From contig NZ_BATC01000004.1 of NCBI RefSeq assembly GCF_000466985.1, positions 1 to 64,000 on the forward strand: a stretch of DNA of 64,000 nucleotides. The letters are read 5' to 3'. Positions 41,028 through 49,537 of this stretch are shown one piece after another. Origin of the DNA: Brevundimonas abyssalis TAR-001. GTDB lineage: Bacteria; Pseudomonadota; Alphaproteobacteria; Caulobacterales; Caulobacteraceae. A model generated the notes under the pieces. It ran no database searches. It saw nothing but the letters and a program-made list of their open reading frames with translations, and was not told where the DNA came from. Position numbers and translations under genes: made by a program. Position 1 is the first letter of the stretch, and the number at the start of each line of letters is the position of its first letter.

Positions 41028-41058
41028 TTGATCCTCTAGTGGCTAGAGGGCTCATAAA
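41028..41058 (+). promoter_or_regulatory. MerR-type promoter/operator of the lspA-pbr unit
   Basis: TTGATC at 41028-41033, then the perfect palindrome CCTCTAG-TGG-CTAGAGG (41033-41049), then CATAAA at 41053-41058. The 19-bp spacing is the MerR-family hallmark: it is unreadable by polymerase until the regulator untwists it. The gene product at 42201 is the obvious regulator. Confidence 0.72.
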
Positions 41059-41082
41059 GGCAGGAGATTCACAGGAGACCTC

Positions 41083-41604
41083 ATGATCACAGTGCTCCCT
41101 ACGCGGCGCGGCCCCGGCCGGCTTCAGGCGACGGCGTTCGGGCTGGCCGCGACGGTCGCGGGCCTGGATCAGGTCGCCAAGACGCTCGCCCGCAGCGGCC
41201 TTGAGACCGCGATCGATCTCACGCCCTTCCTGGCTCTTCGGCTCGGCTTTAATCCCGGCGTCACCTTTGGCTTGTTTGCCGACTCCGGCCCGATGGGGCG
41301 CTGGGTGTTGAGCGGCGTGACGATCCTGATCATCGGGGCGTTGCTGGCGTGGATCTGGCGGACACGAAGCGCCATGACGGGGGCGGCCGCTAGCCTCGTC
41401 GTCGGCGGAGCGGCCGGAAACCTGATAGATCGCCTGCGCTTCGGCGCGGTGACCGATTTTATCGACCTCCATTGGGGCGAGGCGCACTGGCCAACCTTCA
41501 ACTTGGCCGATGCAGCCATCGTCTGCGGCGTAGGGTTGCTGTTGCTGGCCGCCCGGGAATCGAAGGCCCCGGCGGCGTCGGCGAACCTGAAGCGCGCGTC
41601 CTGA
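41083..41604 (+). CDS. lspA: Signal peptidase II (metal-cluster paralogue)
   Basis: A 173-residue protein with four membrane helices. Catalytic Asp motifs are both present: GNLIDRLRFGAVTDFIDLHW and FNLADAAI. FNPGVTFGLF is also typical. It cleaves prolipoproteins. A copy inside metal islands corresponds to PbrC of the pbr lead-resistance operon, so it is probably not the housekeeping enzyme. AGGAGA lies before the ATG. It is first gene of the unit driven from 41028. Confidence 0.9.
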   Translation: MITVLPTRRGPGRLQATAFGLAATVAGLDQVAKTLARSGLETAIDLTPFLALRLGFNPGVTFGLFADSGPMGRWVLSGVTILIIGALLAWIWRTRSAMTGAAASLVVGGAAGNLIDRLRFGAVTDFIDLHWGEAHWPTFNLADAAIVCGVGLLLLAARESKAPAASANLKRAS

Positions 41605-42146
41605 TGACGTTGTCCGCCGAACAGACGGCGATCGCCATCCGGTCCGCGCTGGCGGTCGCCATAACCGTCGCTGCCGTGGTCGCGGCCTGGCTCTGGCTGC
41701 CGCCTTCGCTTCTGGGCGCCGCGGCGGACCTGACGACAGCCGATCGATTTGCCTATGCGCTCAGGACGGACCTGTTGATCCTCCTGTGGCTTGCGGGCTG
41801 CGTGAGGGTCGTCGCCAGCATCCGGTTCCGCTCCGAGGCCGACCGGCCGGGCTCCGCCTATGCGGCGCCTAGCTCCAGGCTCGCCGTGCCGGCCGCCGTG
41901 CTTCAAAATTCTCTCGAACAGACGGTCCTGGCGGTCGGCGCCCACCTGGTTCTGGCCACCGTGCTGCGCGGGGAGGAGATGATCCTGCTGCCGGTGCTGG
42001 TTGCGCTCTATCTGGTCGGCCGGGTGTTCTTCGCCCTCGGTTACGCCCGGGGCGCGGCCGCGCGCGCCTTCGGCATGGCCCTCACCGGCGCCTCCACGAT
42101 CGGCGCCTTCGGCATCGCCATTGTCCTTATCGGGCTGGGCCGATGA
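41604..42146 (+). CDS. MAPEG family membrane protein
   Basis: A 180-residue protein with four hydrophobic helices. LQNSLEQTVLAVGAHLVLAT and ALYLVGRVFFALGYARGAAA match the MAPEG fold (microsomal glutathione transferase-like). ATG 41604 overlaps the lspA stop. Its role in metal resistance is unknown; thiol chemistry or lipid modification is possible. Confidence 0.7.
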   Translation: MTLSAEQTAIAIRSALAVAITVAAVVAAWLWLPPSLLGAAADLTTADRFAYALRTDLLILLWLAGCVRVVASIRFRSEADRPGSAYAAPSSRLAVPAAVLQNSLEQTVLAVGAHLVLATVLRGEEMILLPVLVALYLVGRVFFALGYARGAAARAFGMALTGASTIGAFGIAIVLIGLGR

Positions 42147-42200
42147 TCCCTCCTGCCCCGACGCTCTTCGGCCTTCAGCTCTCCAATCCGGGATGACGCG

Positions 42201-42635
42201 ATGACCCTGCTCTCTTCCGCTTCGTCGGGCCTGCGCCCCATCGGCAAGCTGGCGGCCGCCACCGGGGTCAAGGTCCCGACCATCCGCTTCTATGAGGAGA
42301 TCGGCCTCCTTCCCGCGCCGCCGCGCACCGCCAGCGACCGGCGCATGTATGACGACGCAGCGGAGCGCCGACTGTCGTTCATCCGGCATGCCCGCCAGCT
42401 GGGGTTCGATCTGGACTCGATCCGCTCCCTGCTGGATCTGTCCGATCACCCGGACCGCCCGTGCGCCGAGGCGAACGTCATCGCCGAACGCCACCTGGCC
42501 GAGGTGAAGCAGAAGATCGCCCAGCTCAGGGTCCTGAAGGGCGAGCTCTCGCGGATGACGGCCGAATGCGCGGGCGGCCGGGTCTCCGCCTGCAAGGTGA
42601 TCGAAGCCCTGCACGATCATTCGGCGTCGCTTTAA
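42201..42635 (+). CDS. MerR-family heavy-metal regulator (PbrR/CadR-type)
   Basis: A 144-residue protein. Winged helix KLAAATGVKVPTIRFYEEIG, a dimer helix, and metal-site Cys residues in RPCAEAN and ECAGGRVSAC. It probably activates the two long-spacer promoters at 40946-41058 on binding Pb, Cd or Zn. It lies 54 bp after the MAPEG gene and before the FTR1-like permease, so it may also control its own unit. Confidence 0.87.
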   Translation: MTLLSSASSGLRPIGKLAAATGVKVPTIRFYEEIGLLPAPPRTASDRRMYDDAAERRLSFIRHARQLGFDLDSIRSLLDLSDHPDRPCAEANVIAERHLAEVKQKIAQLRVLKGELSRMTAECAGGRVSACKVIEALHDHSASL

Positions 42636-42691
42636 GCGCGACAGTCTCGCGGTCCGAATGCTAATGCGAGCCGCTCACAACTAGGTTTCCC

Positions 42692-44629
42692 ATGCGTCCT
42701 CTGCTCCGCCTGCTCGCCCTGCTGTTCGCCATGGGATTGGCCAGCCCGGCCTTGGCCCAGTCGCCGTCCGCTTCAGAGGCCCAGGTCGCCTGGCGGCTGC
42801 TGGACTATGTGGCGGTCGACTACGCCGGCGCGGTGGCCAACGGCGAGGTCGTCAACCCGGCCGAATACGGCGAGATGATCGAGTTCAGCAGCCAGATCCG
42901 GACCCGTCTGGACGCCCTGCCGGCCAACCCGGCCAAGGCCGGCTTGGTCCGGGACGCCGAGACCCTGCAGGCCGCCATTCGGAACAAGGCGGACCCGCGC
43001 GTCGTCGGCGACCAGGCCAAGGCCTTGGCCGGCGCGGTGCTCACGGCCTATCCGAGCCCGCTCGCCCCATCGTTCCCGCCCGATCTGAGCCGGGGCGCGA
43101 CGCTCTATGCGGAACAATGCGCGGTGTGCCATGGCGCCACCGGCCAGGCCGACGGTCCCGGCGCCGAGGGGCTCGACCCGCCCGCGATCGCCTTCGCCGA
43201 CGTGGAGCGCGCCCGTCAGCGCAGCGTGTTCGGCCTCTATCAGGTGATCGATCAGGGCCTGGAGGGCACGGCCATGGCCAGCTTCGCCCATCTGCCGGCC
43301 GAGGACCGCTGGGCCCTGGCCTTCTACGTGGGCCGCTTCGCCTTCACCGACGCCGAGGCCGCCGAAGGCGAGCGCCTCTGGAAGGGCGATCCCACGATCC
43401 GCGCCGCCTATCCCGATCTGGCCGCCGTCACCCAGGCCACGCCGGCGGAGTTGGCGAGCCGGATCGGCGAGACCAAGGCGCGGGCGGTCACCGCCTATCT
43501 GCGCCGCCACCCGGAGGCGGCCGCCCGCCCGCAGGGATCGACCTTGACCCTGGCCCGGACGCGCTTGGCGGAGAGCGAGGCCGCCTATCGCCGGGGCGAC
43601 CGCAAGACCGCCACCGACCTGGCCCTGTCGGCCTATCTAGACGGCTTCGAGCCGCTGGAGCCGGCGCTCGGCGCCCGCGACGGCGCGTTGCTGCGTCGGG
43701 TCGAGACGGCCATGACCGACCTGCGCGTCTCGATCAGCCGAGGCGCGCCCGTCCAGGAGGTCGAGGACCGGGTCTCCCGCGCGAACGCCTTGCTGGACAC
43801 GGCCGAACGCGCCCTTGCGCCCCAGGAGGCGGACAATCTCGCCAGCTTCCTCGGTGCCTTCACCATCCTGCTCCGCGAAGGTCTGGAAGCCCTGCTGATC
43901 GTGGTGGCGATGATCGCCCTCCTCAGGAAGGCCGAACGGCCGGAGGTGTTGCGCTACGTCCACGGCGGCTGGATCGCCGCGCTGGTCGCCGGCGGGGCCA
44001 CCTGGGCGGCCGCCACCTTCTTCATCTCCATCAGCGGCGCCAGCCGGGAGCTCACCGAGGGGTTTGGCTCGCTTCTGGCGGCGGTCGTGCTCGTCTCCGT
44101 CGGCATCTGGATGCACGGCAAGTCGCATGCCGACGCCTGGCAGGCCTATATACGCGACAAGCTCTCCAAGGCGCTCTCGAAGGGTTCAGCTTGGTTCCTG
44201 TTCCTGCTGGTCTTCGTGGTGGTCTACCGGGAGGTGTTCGAGACCATCCTGTTCTATGCGGCGATCTGGACCCAAGGGGGCCATGCGGGCATGCTGGCTG
44301 GCGCCCTGACAGCGGTGGCGATCCTGGCCGTGGTGGCCTGGGCCATGCTGGCCTACAGCAAGCGCCTGCCGATCAGCAGGTTCTTCTCCTTGAGCTCAAT
44401 CCTGATGGCCATTCTGTCGGTCGTGCTCATCGGCAAGGGGGTGGCGGCGCTACAGGAGGCCGGCTGGCTCGATGTCCATCCGCTCGCCTGGGTCCCCCGC
44501 ATCGAAATCCTCGGCCTCTATCCGACGGTCGAGGGAGTGGCCGTCCAACTGGTCACGATCGCCATTCTCGTGATCGGGTTCGCTCGAACCTCGGTACCCA
44601 AGGCAGCTCGCCCAGATGCAGGCACATAG
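42692..44629 (+). CDS. Cytochrome c / FTR1 permease fusion (PbrT-type)
   Basis: A 645-residue protein. Signal peptide, then a periplasmic helical region and a c-type haem motif CAVCH (143-147). A second helical periplasmic stretch leads to a seven-helix FTR1 permease with REGLE at 395-399 and REVFE later, the acidic motifs that carry metal. This layout is known for PbrT lead permeases and FTR1 iron permeases with a haem domain. The haem could oxidise Fe(II) or sense redox; Pb uptake is suggested by the neighbouring lspA and MerR regulator. Confidence 0.82.
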   Translation: MRPLLRLLALLFAMGLASPALAQSPSASEAQVAWRLLDYVAVDYAGAVANGEVVNPAEYGEMIEFSSQIRTRLDALPANPAKAGLVRDAETLQAAIRNKADPRVVGDQAKALAGAVLTAYPSPLAPSFPPDLSRGATLYAEQCAVCHGATGQADGPGAEGLDPPAIAFADVERARQRSVFGLYQVIDQGLEGTAMASFAHLPAEDRWALAFYVGRFAFTDAEAAEGERLWKGDPTIRAAYPDLAAVTQATPAELASRIGETKARAVTAYLRRHPEAAARPQGSTLTLARTRLAESEAAYRRGDRKTATDLALSAYLDGFEPLEPALGARDGALLRRVETAMTDLRVSISRGAPVQEVEDRVSRANALLDTAERALAPQEADNLASFLGAFTILLREGLEALLIVVAMIALLRKAERPEVLRYVHGGWIAALVAGGATWAAATFFISISGASRELTEGFGSLLAAVVLVSVGIWMHGKSHADAWQAYIRDKLSKALSKGSAWFLFLLVFVVVYREVFETILFYAAIWTQGGHAGMLAGALTAVAILAVVAWAMLAYSKRLPISRFFSLSSILMAILSVVLIGKGVAALQEAGWLDVHPLAWVPRIEILGLYPTVEGVAVQLVTIAILVIGFARTSVPKAARPDAGT

Positions 44630-44749
44630 GGCCCAGAGCGGACGCTCCAAACCCTTGCTATGAGTCAGCAGCCGACGTTGACGTGCCAGAAGAGGGGAAT
44701 GTCCGACCCTGACTCATTTCAGACCTTACCAGGGTCCGCTCTGCGCCCT
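44628..44749. repeat. 16-bp inverted-repeat-bounded 122-bp element, MITE-like
   Basis: AGGGCCCAGAGCGGAC at 44628-44643 matches the reverse complement of 44734-44749 at 15 of 16 positions. The interior encodes nothing. It lies exactly between the 3' ends of the permease gene and merR. It could be a small non-autonomous transposon scar marking the junction of the pbr-like and mer modules, or a large terminator. Confidence 0.45.
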
Positions 44750-45156
44750 CAGTCTGACGTAAGCGCCTCCAGAACCGGGCATTCCGGTACTTCCCCGCCC
44801 GAGCATTTCGCGGCGGCGTTGGCGAGGATCCGTTCCATCCGCCGCAGATCGGCAATCTTGGCGCGCACATCCTCCAGCTGCACTTCGGTCTTGTGTTTGA
44901 CCTCGGCACAGGTCTGGGTCCCGGTGTCTGTCAGCGCCAGCAGCGAGCGGGTCTCCTCCATCGAGAAGCCGATATCCCGCGCACGCAGGATGAACCGTAA
45001 CCGCTGCGTCAGGTCTGGCGAATAGACCCGGTAACCGTTGGCCGAACGAGGCGGCGGGGGCAGCAGTCCGACCTTCTCGTAATAGCGGATGGTTTCGAGG
45101 TTGCACCCGGTCAGCTTCGCCAATTGGGCCCGCAACAAGCCCGTCTGAAGCACCAT
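44749..45156 (-). CDS. merR: Mercury-responsive regulator MerR
   Basis: A 135-residue protein. Helix-turn-helix LTGCNLETIRYYEKVGLLPP. Three Hg-binding Cys residues lie in TCAEVKH, KCSGG and ECPVL, the CX(7)C spacing of Hg-type MerR. ATG 45156 is chosen because the region further upstream is the operator. It represses, and with Hg(II) activates, the divergent merTPF unit. Confidence 0.92.
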   Translation of the reverse strand: MVLQTGLLRAQLAKLTGCNLETIRYYEKVGLLPPPPRSANGYRVYSPDLTQRLRFILRARDIGFSMEETRSLLALTDTGTQTCAEVKHKTEVQLEDVRAKIADLRRMERILANAAAKCSGGEVPECPVLEALTSD

Positions 45157-45167
45157 GAAAAAAGCCC

Positions 45168-45198
45168 TTGTGTCTGTAGCAACTACAGGGATTACGCT
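45168..45198 (+). promoter_or_regulatory. mer promoter/operator
   Basis: TTGTGT at 45168, palindrome CTGTAG-CAA-CTACAG at 45174-45188, and TACGCT at 45193-45198, with a 19-bp spacer. This is the classical MerR-regulated promoter layout between divergent merR and merT. Confidence 0.75.
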
Positions 45199-45233
45199 GA
45201 AATCAGTCAGAAAGAAATCGAGAGAACTTATCG

Positions 45234-45629
45234 ATGTTTTCAGCACCGGAGCCGGAGCCACCGGCATCAACGCCGGACGAGGGCGCGAAGCAGGGCCGAT
45301 GGATCGCGGGCGGCGCGCTGATCGGCGCGGTGCTGGCGTCGGCCTGCTGCATCGTTCCGCTGGTGCTGGTCATGCTTGGCATTTCAGGGGCGTGGATCGC
45401 CAACCTGACGGCGCTTGAGCCGTACAAACCCTATGTCGCCGCCGTCACCCTGGCCCTGCTCGGCTACGGGTTCTGGCACGTCTATTTCAAGCCGAAGCCG
45501 CCCTGCGAGGACGGGACCTACTGCGCTCGCCCGCAATCGGCGCGGACCACGAAACTGGCCCTTTGGTTCGGGTTGGCCGTCGTCATCATCGCGCTCACCC
45601 TCAACTGGTGGGCTCCCTATTTTTACTGA
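45234..45629 (+). CDS. merT: Mercuric ion transporter MerT
   Basis: A 131-residue membrane protein with a longer N-terminus than usual (about 20 residues rich in Pro/Glu). The Hg-binding Cys pair in the first helix is ASACCIVPL, and the cytoplasmic loop pair is CEDGTYC. It passes Hg(II) from MerP to MerA inside the cell. Confidence 0.93.
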   Translation: MFSAPEPEPPASTPDEGAKQGRWIAGGALIGAVLASACCIVPLVLVMLGISGAWIANLTALEPYKPYVAAVTLALLGYGFWHVYFKPKPPCEDGTYCARPQSARTTKLALWFGLAVVIIALTLNWWAPYFY

Positions 45630-45641
45630 GAGGAAAGACCC

Positions 45642-45971
45642 ATGAAAAAGACATTTCTGATCGGCCTGGCCGTTGTGGCCGTGGCTGGCGTCGGTGCCGC
45701 CGTCGCGTTTGATGGACCGGCACAGAACCGTCCGGCGGCGACCGCCGCTGCCCAGCAGCAGACGACTTTCGCCATTGAGCACATGACCTGCGCCACCTGC
45801 CCGATCACGGTGCGCAGGGCGATGGAGAGCGTGCCGGGCGTCAACTCGGTCGAAGTGGACTTCGCCGCAAAGACGGCCCGCGCCACCTACGACCCGGCGC
45901 GCGCCACGGCCGCGCAGATCGCGGCCGCCTCGACCAATGCCGGCTATCCCGCCCGCGTCGTACAAAACTAG
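45642..45971 (+). CDS. merP: Periplasmic mercury-binding protein MerP
   Basis: A 109-residue protein. Signal peptide, then an HMA domain with the metal motif HMTCATC and NSVEVDFAAKTARATYDP. It scavenges Hg(II) in the periplasm and hands it to MerT. GGAAAG lies before the ATG; the gene is 12 bp after merT. Confidence 0.94.
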   Translation: MKKTFLIGLAVVAVAGVGAAVAFDGPAQNRPAATAAAQQQTTFAIEHMTCATCPITVRRAMESVPGVNSVEVDFAAKTARATYDPARATAAQIAAASTNAGYPARVVQN

Positions 45972-46124
45972 GCCCCGCAGGCAACAAGACGGCCTTCATC
46001 GGCGCCAGAGCTCCCGCCCCCCCGCATGGGGGTGGGACCAGGCCACCAACGCAATGCATCGCGTGCATCCCGGCCTCGGGCTGCAGCCGGGGAAGGCTGC
46101 GCGTCTTCAGGATCAAACGGCGTT

Positions 46125-46367
46125 ATGGCTGACAAGGCTGACAAGACGGACGGGACCGACAGCCTGCTGCTGCGGATGGGGGTGATCGGCACCGTCATTG
46201 TGGCGCTGTGCTGCTTTGCTCCGGTGCTGGTGGTGCTGCTGGGCGTCGTCGGGCTTTCTGCGCTGACGGGCTGGCTCGATGTTGTGCTGCTGCCCGCGCT
46301 GGCCGTGTTCGCCGCGTTGACGGTCTATGCCGTCTGGCGGCGTCGGCGGCGGATGAAGACCACCTGA
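46125..46367 (+). CDS. merF: Mercury transporter MerF
   Basis: An 80-residue, two-helix protein. The Cys pair in VALCCFAPVLVVLLGVVGL is the MerF signature. It is an accessory Hg(II) importer. The 46125 ATG gives the standard length; longer readings upstream lie in non-coding sequence. Confidence 0.9.
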   Translation: MADKADKTDGTDSLLLRMGVIGTVIVALCCFAPVLVVLLGVVGLSALTGWLDVVLLPALAVFAALTVYAVWRRRRRMKTT

Positions 46368-46432
46368 TCGACGGCCCACCGGACAGCGCCGATCGTCAGA
46401 GGCTGCAGGCCCCCGAAATGGAGAAGACTGAC

Positions 46433-47788
46433 ATGACCGACACATATGACTACGACCTGATCGTGATCGGGGCCGGGACCGGCGGCAACGGCGTCGCCCG
46501 GATGACGGCGGCGGCGGGGTGGAAAGTCGCCAGCATCGACAGCCTGCCCTACGGCGGCACCTGTGCGCTGCGGGGCTGTGATCCCAAGAAAATGCTGATT
46601 GCCGTCACCGAAGGCGTGGACTGGGCCCACACCATGGCCGGCAAGGGCCTGGAGGCGCGGCCCTCGGTCAACTGGCCCGAGATGATGGCGTTCAAGCGCA
46701 CCTTCACCGACGCCATGCCGTCGCGCATCGAAGCGGGCTTCCGCAAGGCCGGAATCACCCCGCTGCATGGCGAAGCACGCTTCATCGGGCGCGATACGAT
46801 CACGCTAAACGGCGAGACCCTGCGCGCGAAGCATTTCCACATCGCCACCGGCGCACGGCCGATGACGCTGAACATTCCCGGCGAGGACCTGCTGACGACC
46901 AGCACGGAATTTCTGGAGTTGTCCGAGCGCCCCGACAGGATCGTCTTTGTCGGCGGGGGGTTCATCGCCATGGAGTTCGCCCATATCGCCCAACGCGCCG
47001 GAGCCAGCGCCGTCACGGTTCTGGAAATGGCCGGGCGGCCGCTCGGGCCCTTCGACGCCGATCTGGTGGCGATGCTGGTGGAGGCCTCGACCGAACTGGG
47101 CATCGACGTGCAGACCGAGGCGAAAGTCCTCAAGGTCGAGAAGCAGGGCGACGAATTCGCCGTGTCCTATGAAACGCCGTCCGGCATCCAGGTGCTGACC
47201 TGCGATCTGGTGGTCCATGCGACCGGTCGCGTGCCCAATATCGACCATCTGAACCTGCCGGCTGCAGGGGTGGACGCCGGGAAGCGCGGAATCAAGGTCG
47301 ACGCCGCCATGCGTACCACCAATCCCGCCATTTTCGCCGCCGGGGATTGTGCCGACAGCGGGCTGAACCTGACCCCGGTCTCGGCCTATGAAGGGCGGAT
47401 CGCGGGCAAGAACCTTCTGGCCGGGAAGGACGCACGGCTCGTGTCCTATCCGCCGATACCCAGCGTGGTCTTCACCCTGCCGCCGGTCGCGACCGTGGGG
47501 CTGTCCGAGACGGCGGCGACGGAAAAGGGTCTGGAGTTCGATACGCATTTCGAGAAGACCTCCGGCTGGTATTCGTCGATGCGGGTCGGGGCGACCACGA
47601 GCGGATTCAAGGTGCTGGTGGAACAGAAAACCGGCTTGATCCTCGGCGCGCATCTGATCGGGCCGGGGGCCGAGGAACAGATCAATCTGTTCGCCATGGC
47701 CATGGGCGCGGGGCTCACCGCCAACCAGATCAAGGCCATGATTTTTGCCTACCCCAGCTTCGCCTCGGACATCGGATCGATGGTCTGA
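46433..47788 (+). CDS. MerA-like flavin disulfide oxidoreductase, second copy in mer operon
   Basis: A 451-residue protein. FAD-binding IVIGAGTGGNGVARMTAAAG, redox disulfide GGTCALRGCDPKK, FAIFAAGD-like second FAD motif (PAIFAAGDCADSG) and a dimer domain. It lacks the C-terminal Cys pair of MerA, so it is not a typical mercuric reductase. It resembles glutathione-reductase-like enzymes. GGAGAAG precedes ATG 46433. It may regenerate thiols that deliver Hg(II). Confidence 0.83.
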   Translation: MTDTYDYDLIVIGAGTGGNGVARMTAAAGWKVASIDSLPYGGTCALRGCDPKKMLIAVTEGVDWAHTMAGKGLEARPSVNWPEMMAFKRTFTDAMPSRIEAGFRKAGITPLHGEARFIGRDTITLNGETLRAKHFHIATGARPMTLNIPGEDLLTTSTEFLELSERPDRIVFVGGGFIAMEFAHIAQRAGASAVTVLEMAGRPLGPFDADLVAMLVEASTELGIDVQTEAKVLKVEKQGDEFAVSYETPSGIQVLTCDLVVHATGRVPNIDHLNLPAAGVDAGKRGIKVDAAMRTTNPAIFAAGDCADSGLNLTPVSAYEGRIAGKNLLAGKDARLVSYPPIPSVVFTLPPVATVGLSETAATEKGLEFDTHFEKTSGWYSSMRVGATTSGFKVLVEQKTGLILGAHLIGPGAEEQINLFAMAMGAGLTANQIKAMIFAYPSFASDIGSMV

Positions 47789-47855
47789 GGCCACTCACGC
47801 GCGCGTCGGCTGAACCCATGACACTACTGGCCCACCCAACAGAACGGACTGCACG

Positions 47856-49340
47856 ATGAACAAGCCCGCAAAGGACCTCGACTGCTGTTCGGGTACCGCG
47901 AAAAAATCCGGCCATGCGAGTTTCGACGTCGCCGTCATCGGCGCGGGGTCGGCGGGATTCTCCGCCGCGATCACCGCAGCCGATCTGGGTGCCCGGGTGG
48001 CGCTGGTCGGCCATGGGACGATCGGCGGCACCTGCGTCAATGTCGGCTGCGTCCCGTCCAAGACATTGATCCGGGCCGCTGAAGCGGTTCATGCCGGCCA
48101 GGCTTCCCGTCGGTTTCCCGGCCTGGGGGGCAGCCTCAAGCTGGAAGACTGGGCTGCGCTCGCGGCCTCGAAGGATGAGCTGGTCGCGGGTCTGCGGCAG
48201 AAGAAATATGTCGACCTGCTGCCGGCCTATCCGGGCGTGACCTATGTCGAAGGCCGGGCGCGCTTTGTCGACGGCAGGTTGCTCGTCGATGATGCACCGA
48301 TGCCGGTCGGCAAGATTATTCTGGCGATGGGCGCGCGCGCCGCCGTTCCCGAAATTCCGGGGCTGGATAGCGTCCCGTGGCTCACTAGCACTTCGGCGCT
48401 GGCGCTTGAACGTTTGCCCCGGTCGCTGCTGGTGATCGGCGGTGGGGTAGTCGGTGTTGAACTGGGACAGATGTTCGCCCGGCTTGGCGTGGCCGTCACG
48501 ATCTGTTGCCGCAGCCGGCTGTTGCCCGACATGGACCCGGAGTTCAGCGTCGCCCTTAAGACCTATCTGGAGGCGGAGGGTATCAGGGTGTGCACCGGGG
48601 TCGGCTACCAGCGGATTGTGCACGCGAAGCACGGGATCGAACTCACCTGCGACCGTCCGCCCGGCAAGGGCGCGGCGCGCGACCGGGATGCGGCGGTCGA
48701 GGTCATCGCCGCAGAGCAGGTGCTGATCGCGACGGGCCGCCAGCCGAACAGTGACGGCATGGGACTGGAGTCACGGGGCGTCGCATTGTCCCGCCATGGC
48801 GGGATCGTCGTCGATGCCCATCTCGAGACCACGGCCCCAGGCGTCTACGCAGCCGGGGACGTCACCGGGCGTGACCAGTTCGTCTATATGGCGGCCTATG
48901 CCGCGAAGCTGGCCGCGCGCAACGCCGTCGGCGGCAATGACCATCGCTACGACAACAGCACCATGCCGGCGGTGGTATTCACCGACCCGCAGGTCGCGAG
49001 TGTCGGCCTTACTGAAACGGCGGCGAGGGCGCGCGGACTGGATATCAAGGTGTCCTTGCTCGCACTCAATCAGGTGCCCCGGGCACTGGCAGCGCGCGAC
49101 ACACGCGGGCTCATCAAACTGATCGCCGACAAGACGACGGACCGCCTTCTCGGCGGGCAGATCATGGCCCCCGAAGGCGCGGACGCAATTCAGACGATGG
49201 TGCTGGCGATCAAACACGGCATGACGGCCGCCGAGCTGGGGGCGACGATCTTCCCCTATCTGACCACGGTCGAAGGTCTGAAACTCGCCGCACAGACCTT
49301 CGACATGGATGTAGCAAAGCTCTCCTGCTGTGCGGGGTGA
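47856..49340 (+). CDS. merA: Mercuric reductase MerA (short form)
   Basis: A 494-residue protein. Redox motif GGTCVNVGCVPSKTLIRA; two nucleotide-binding motifs (VIGAGSAGFSAAI and VIGGGVVGVELGQMFARLG). The C-terminal Cys pair KLSCCAG takes Hg(II). The N-terminal MerP-like domain of long MerA proteins is missing; a short CC-containing leader (DLDCCSGTAKK) stands in its place. It reduces Hg(II) to Hg(0) with NADPH. Confidence 0.95.
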   Translation: MNKPAKDLDCCSGTAKKSGHASFDVAVIGAGSAGFSAAITAADLGARVALVGHGTIGGTCVNVGCVPSKTLIRAAEAVHAGQASRRFPGLGGSLKLEDWAALAASKDELVAGLRQKKYVDLLPAYPGVTYVEGRARFVDGRLLVDDAPMPVGKIILAMGARAAVPEIPGLDSVPWLTSTSALALERLPRSLLVIGGGVVGVELGQMFARLGVAVTICCRSRLLPDMDPEFSVALKTYLEAEGIRVCTGVGYQRIVHAKHGIELTCDRPPGKGAARDRDAAVEVIAAEQVLIATGRQPNSDGMGLESRGVALSRHGGIVVDAHLETTAPGVYAAGDVTGRDQFVYMAAYAAKLAARNAVGGNDHRYDNSTMPAVVFTDPQVASVGLTETAARARGLDIKVSLLALNQVPRALAARDTRGLIKLIADKTTDRLLGGQIMAPEGADAIQTMVLAIKHGMTAAELGATIFPYLTTVEGLKLAAQTFDMDVAKLSCCAG

Positions 49341-49428
49341 AGCGAGCAATTTGGGCCGCTGCCTCACCCCCGAGCATCAGGTGACGGTCGGGTAGTGCAT
49401 CGCGGCGGAGAATGTTGTTGTCCGCAAT

Positions 49429-49532
49429 AGAGCGGATTCCCGTGTTTGGCACTCGGAGAGGTCACAGGCATTCGATAGCCCGGAGCCTCGATTGGAATGT
49501 CGTCTTGTTGGCGGGCAGTTGGTGTCCGCTCT
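49429..49532. other. Gap between merA and integrase, AGAGCGGA/TCCGCTCT inverted ends
   Basis: AGAGCGGA at 49429-49436 and TCCGCTCT at 49525-49532 are perfect inverted 8-mers, the same core as the ends of the 44628-44749 element. No gene is supported in 49341-49537. It is a possible remnant of the same repeat family. Confidence 0.35.
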
Positions 49533-49537
49533 TGGCG

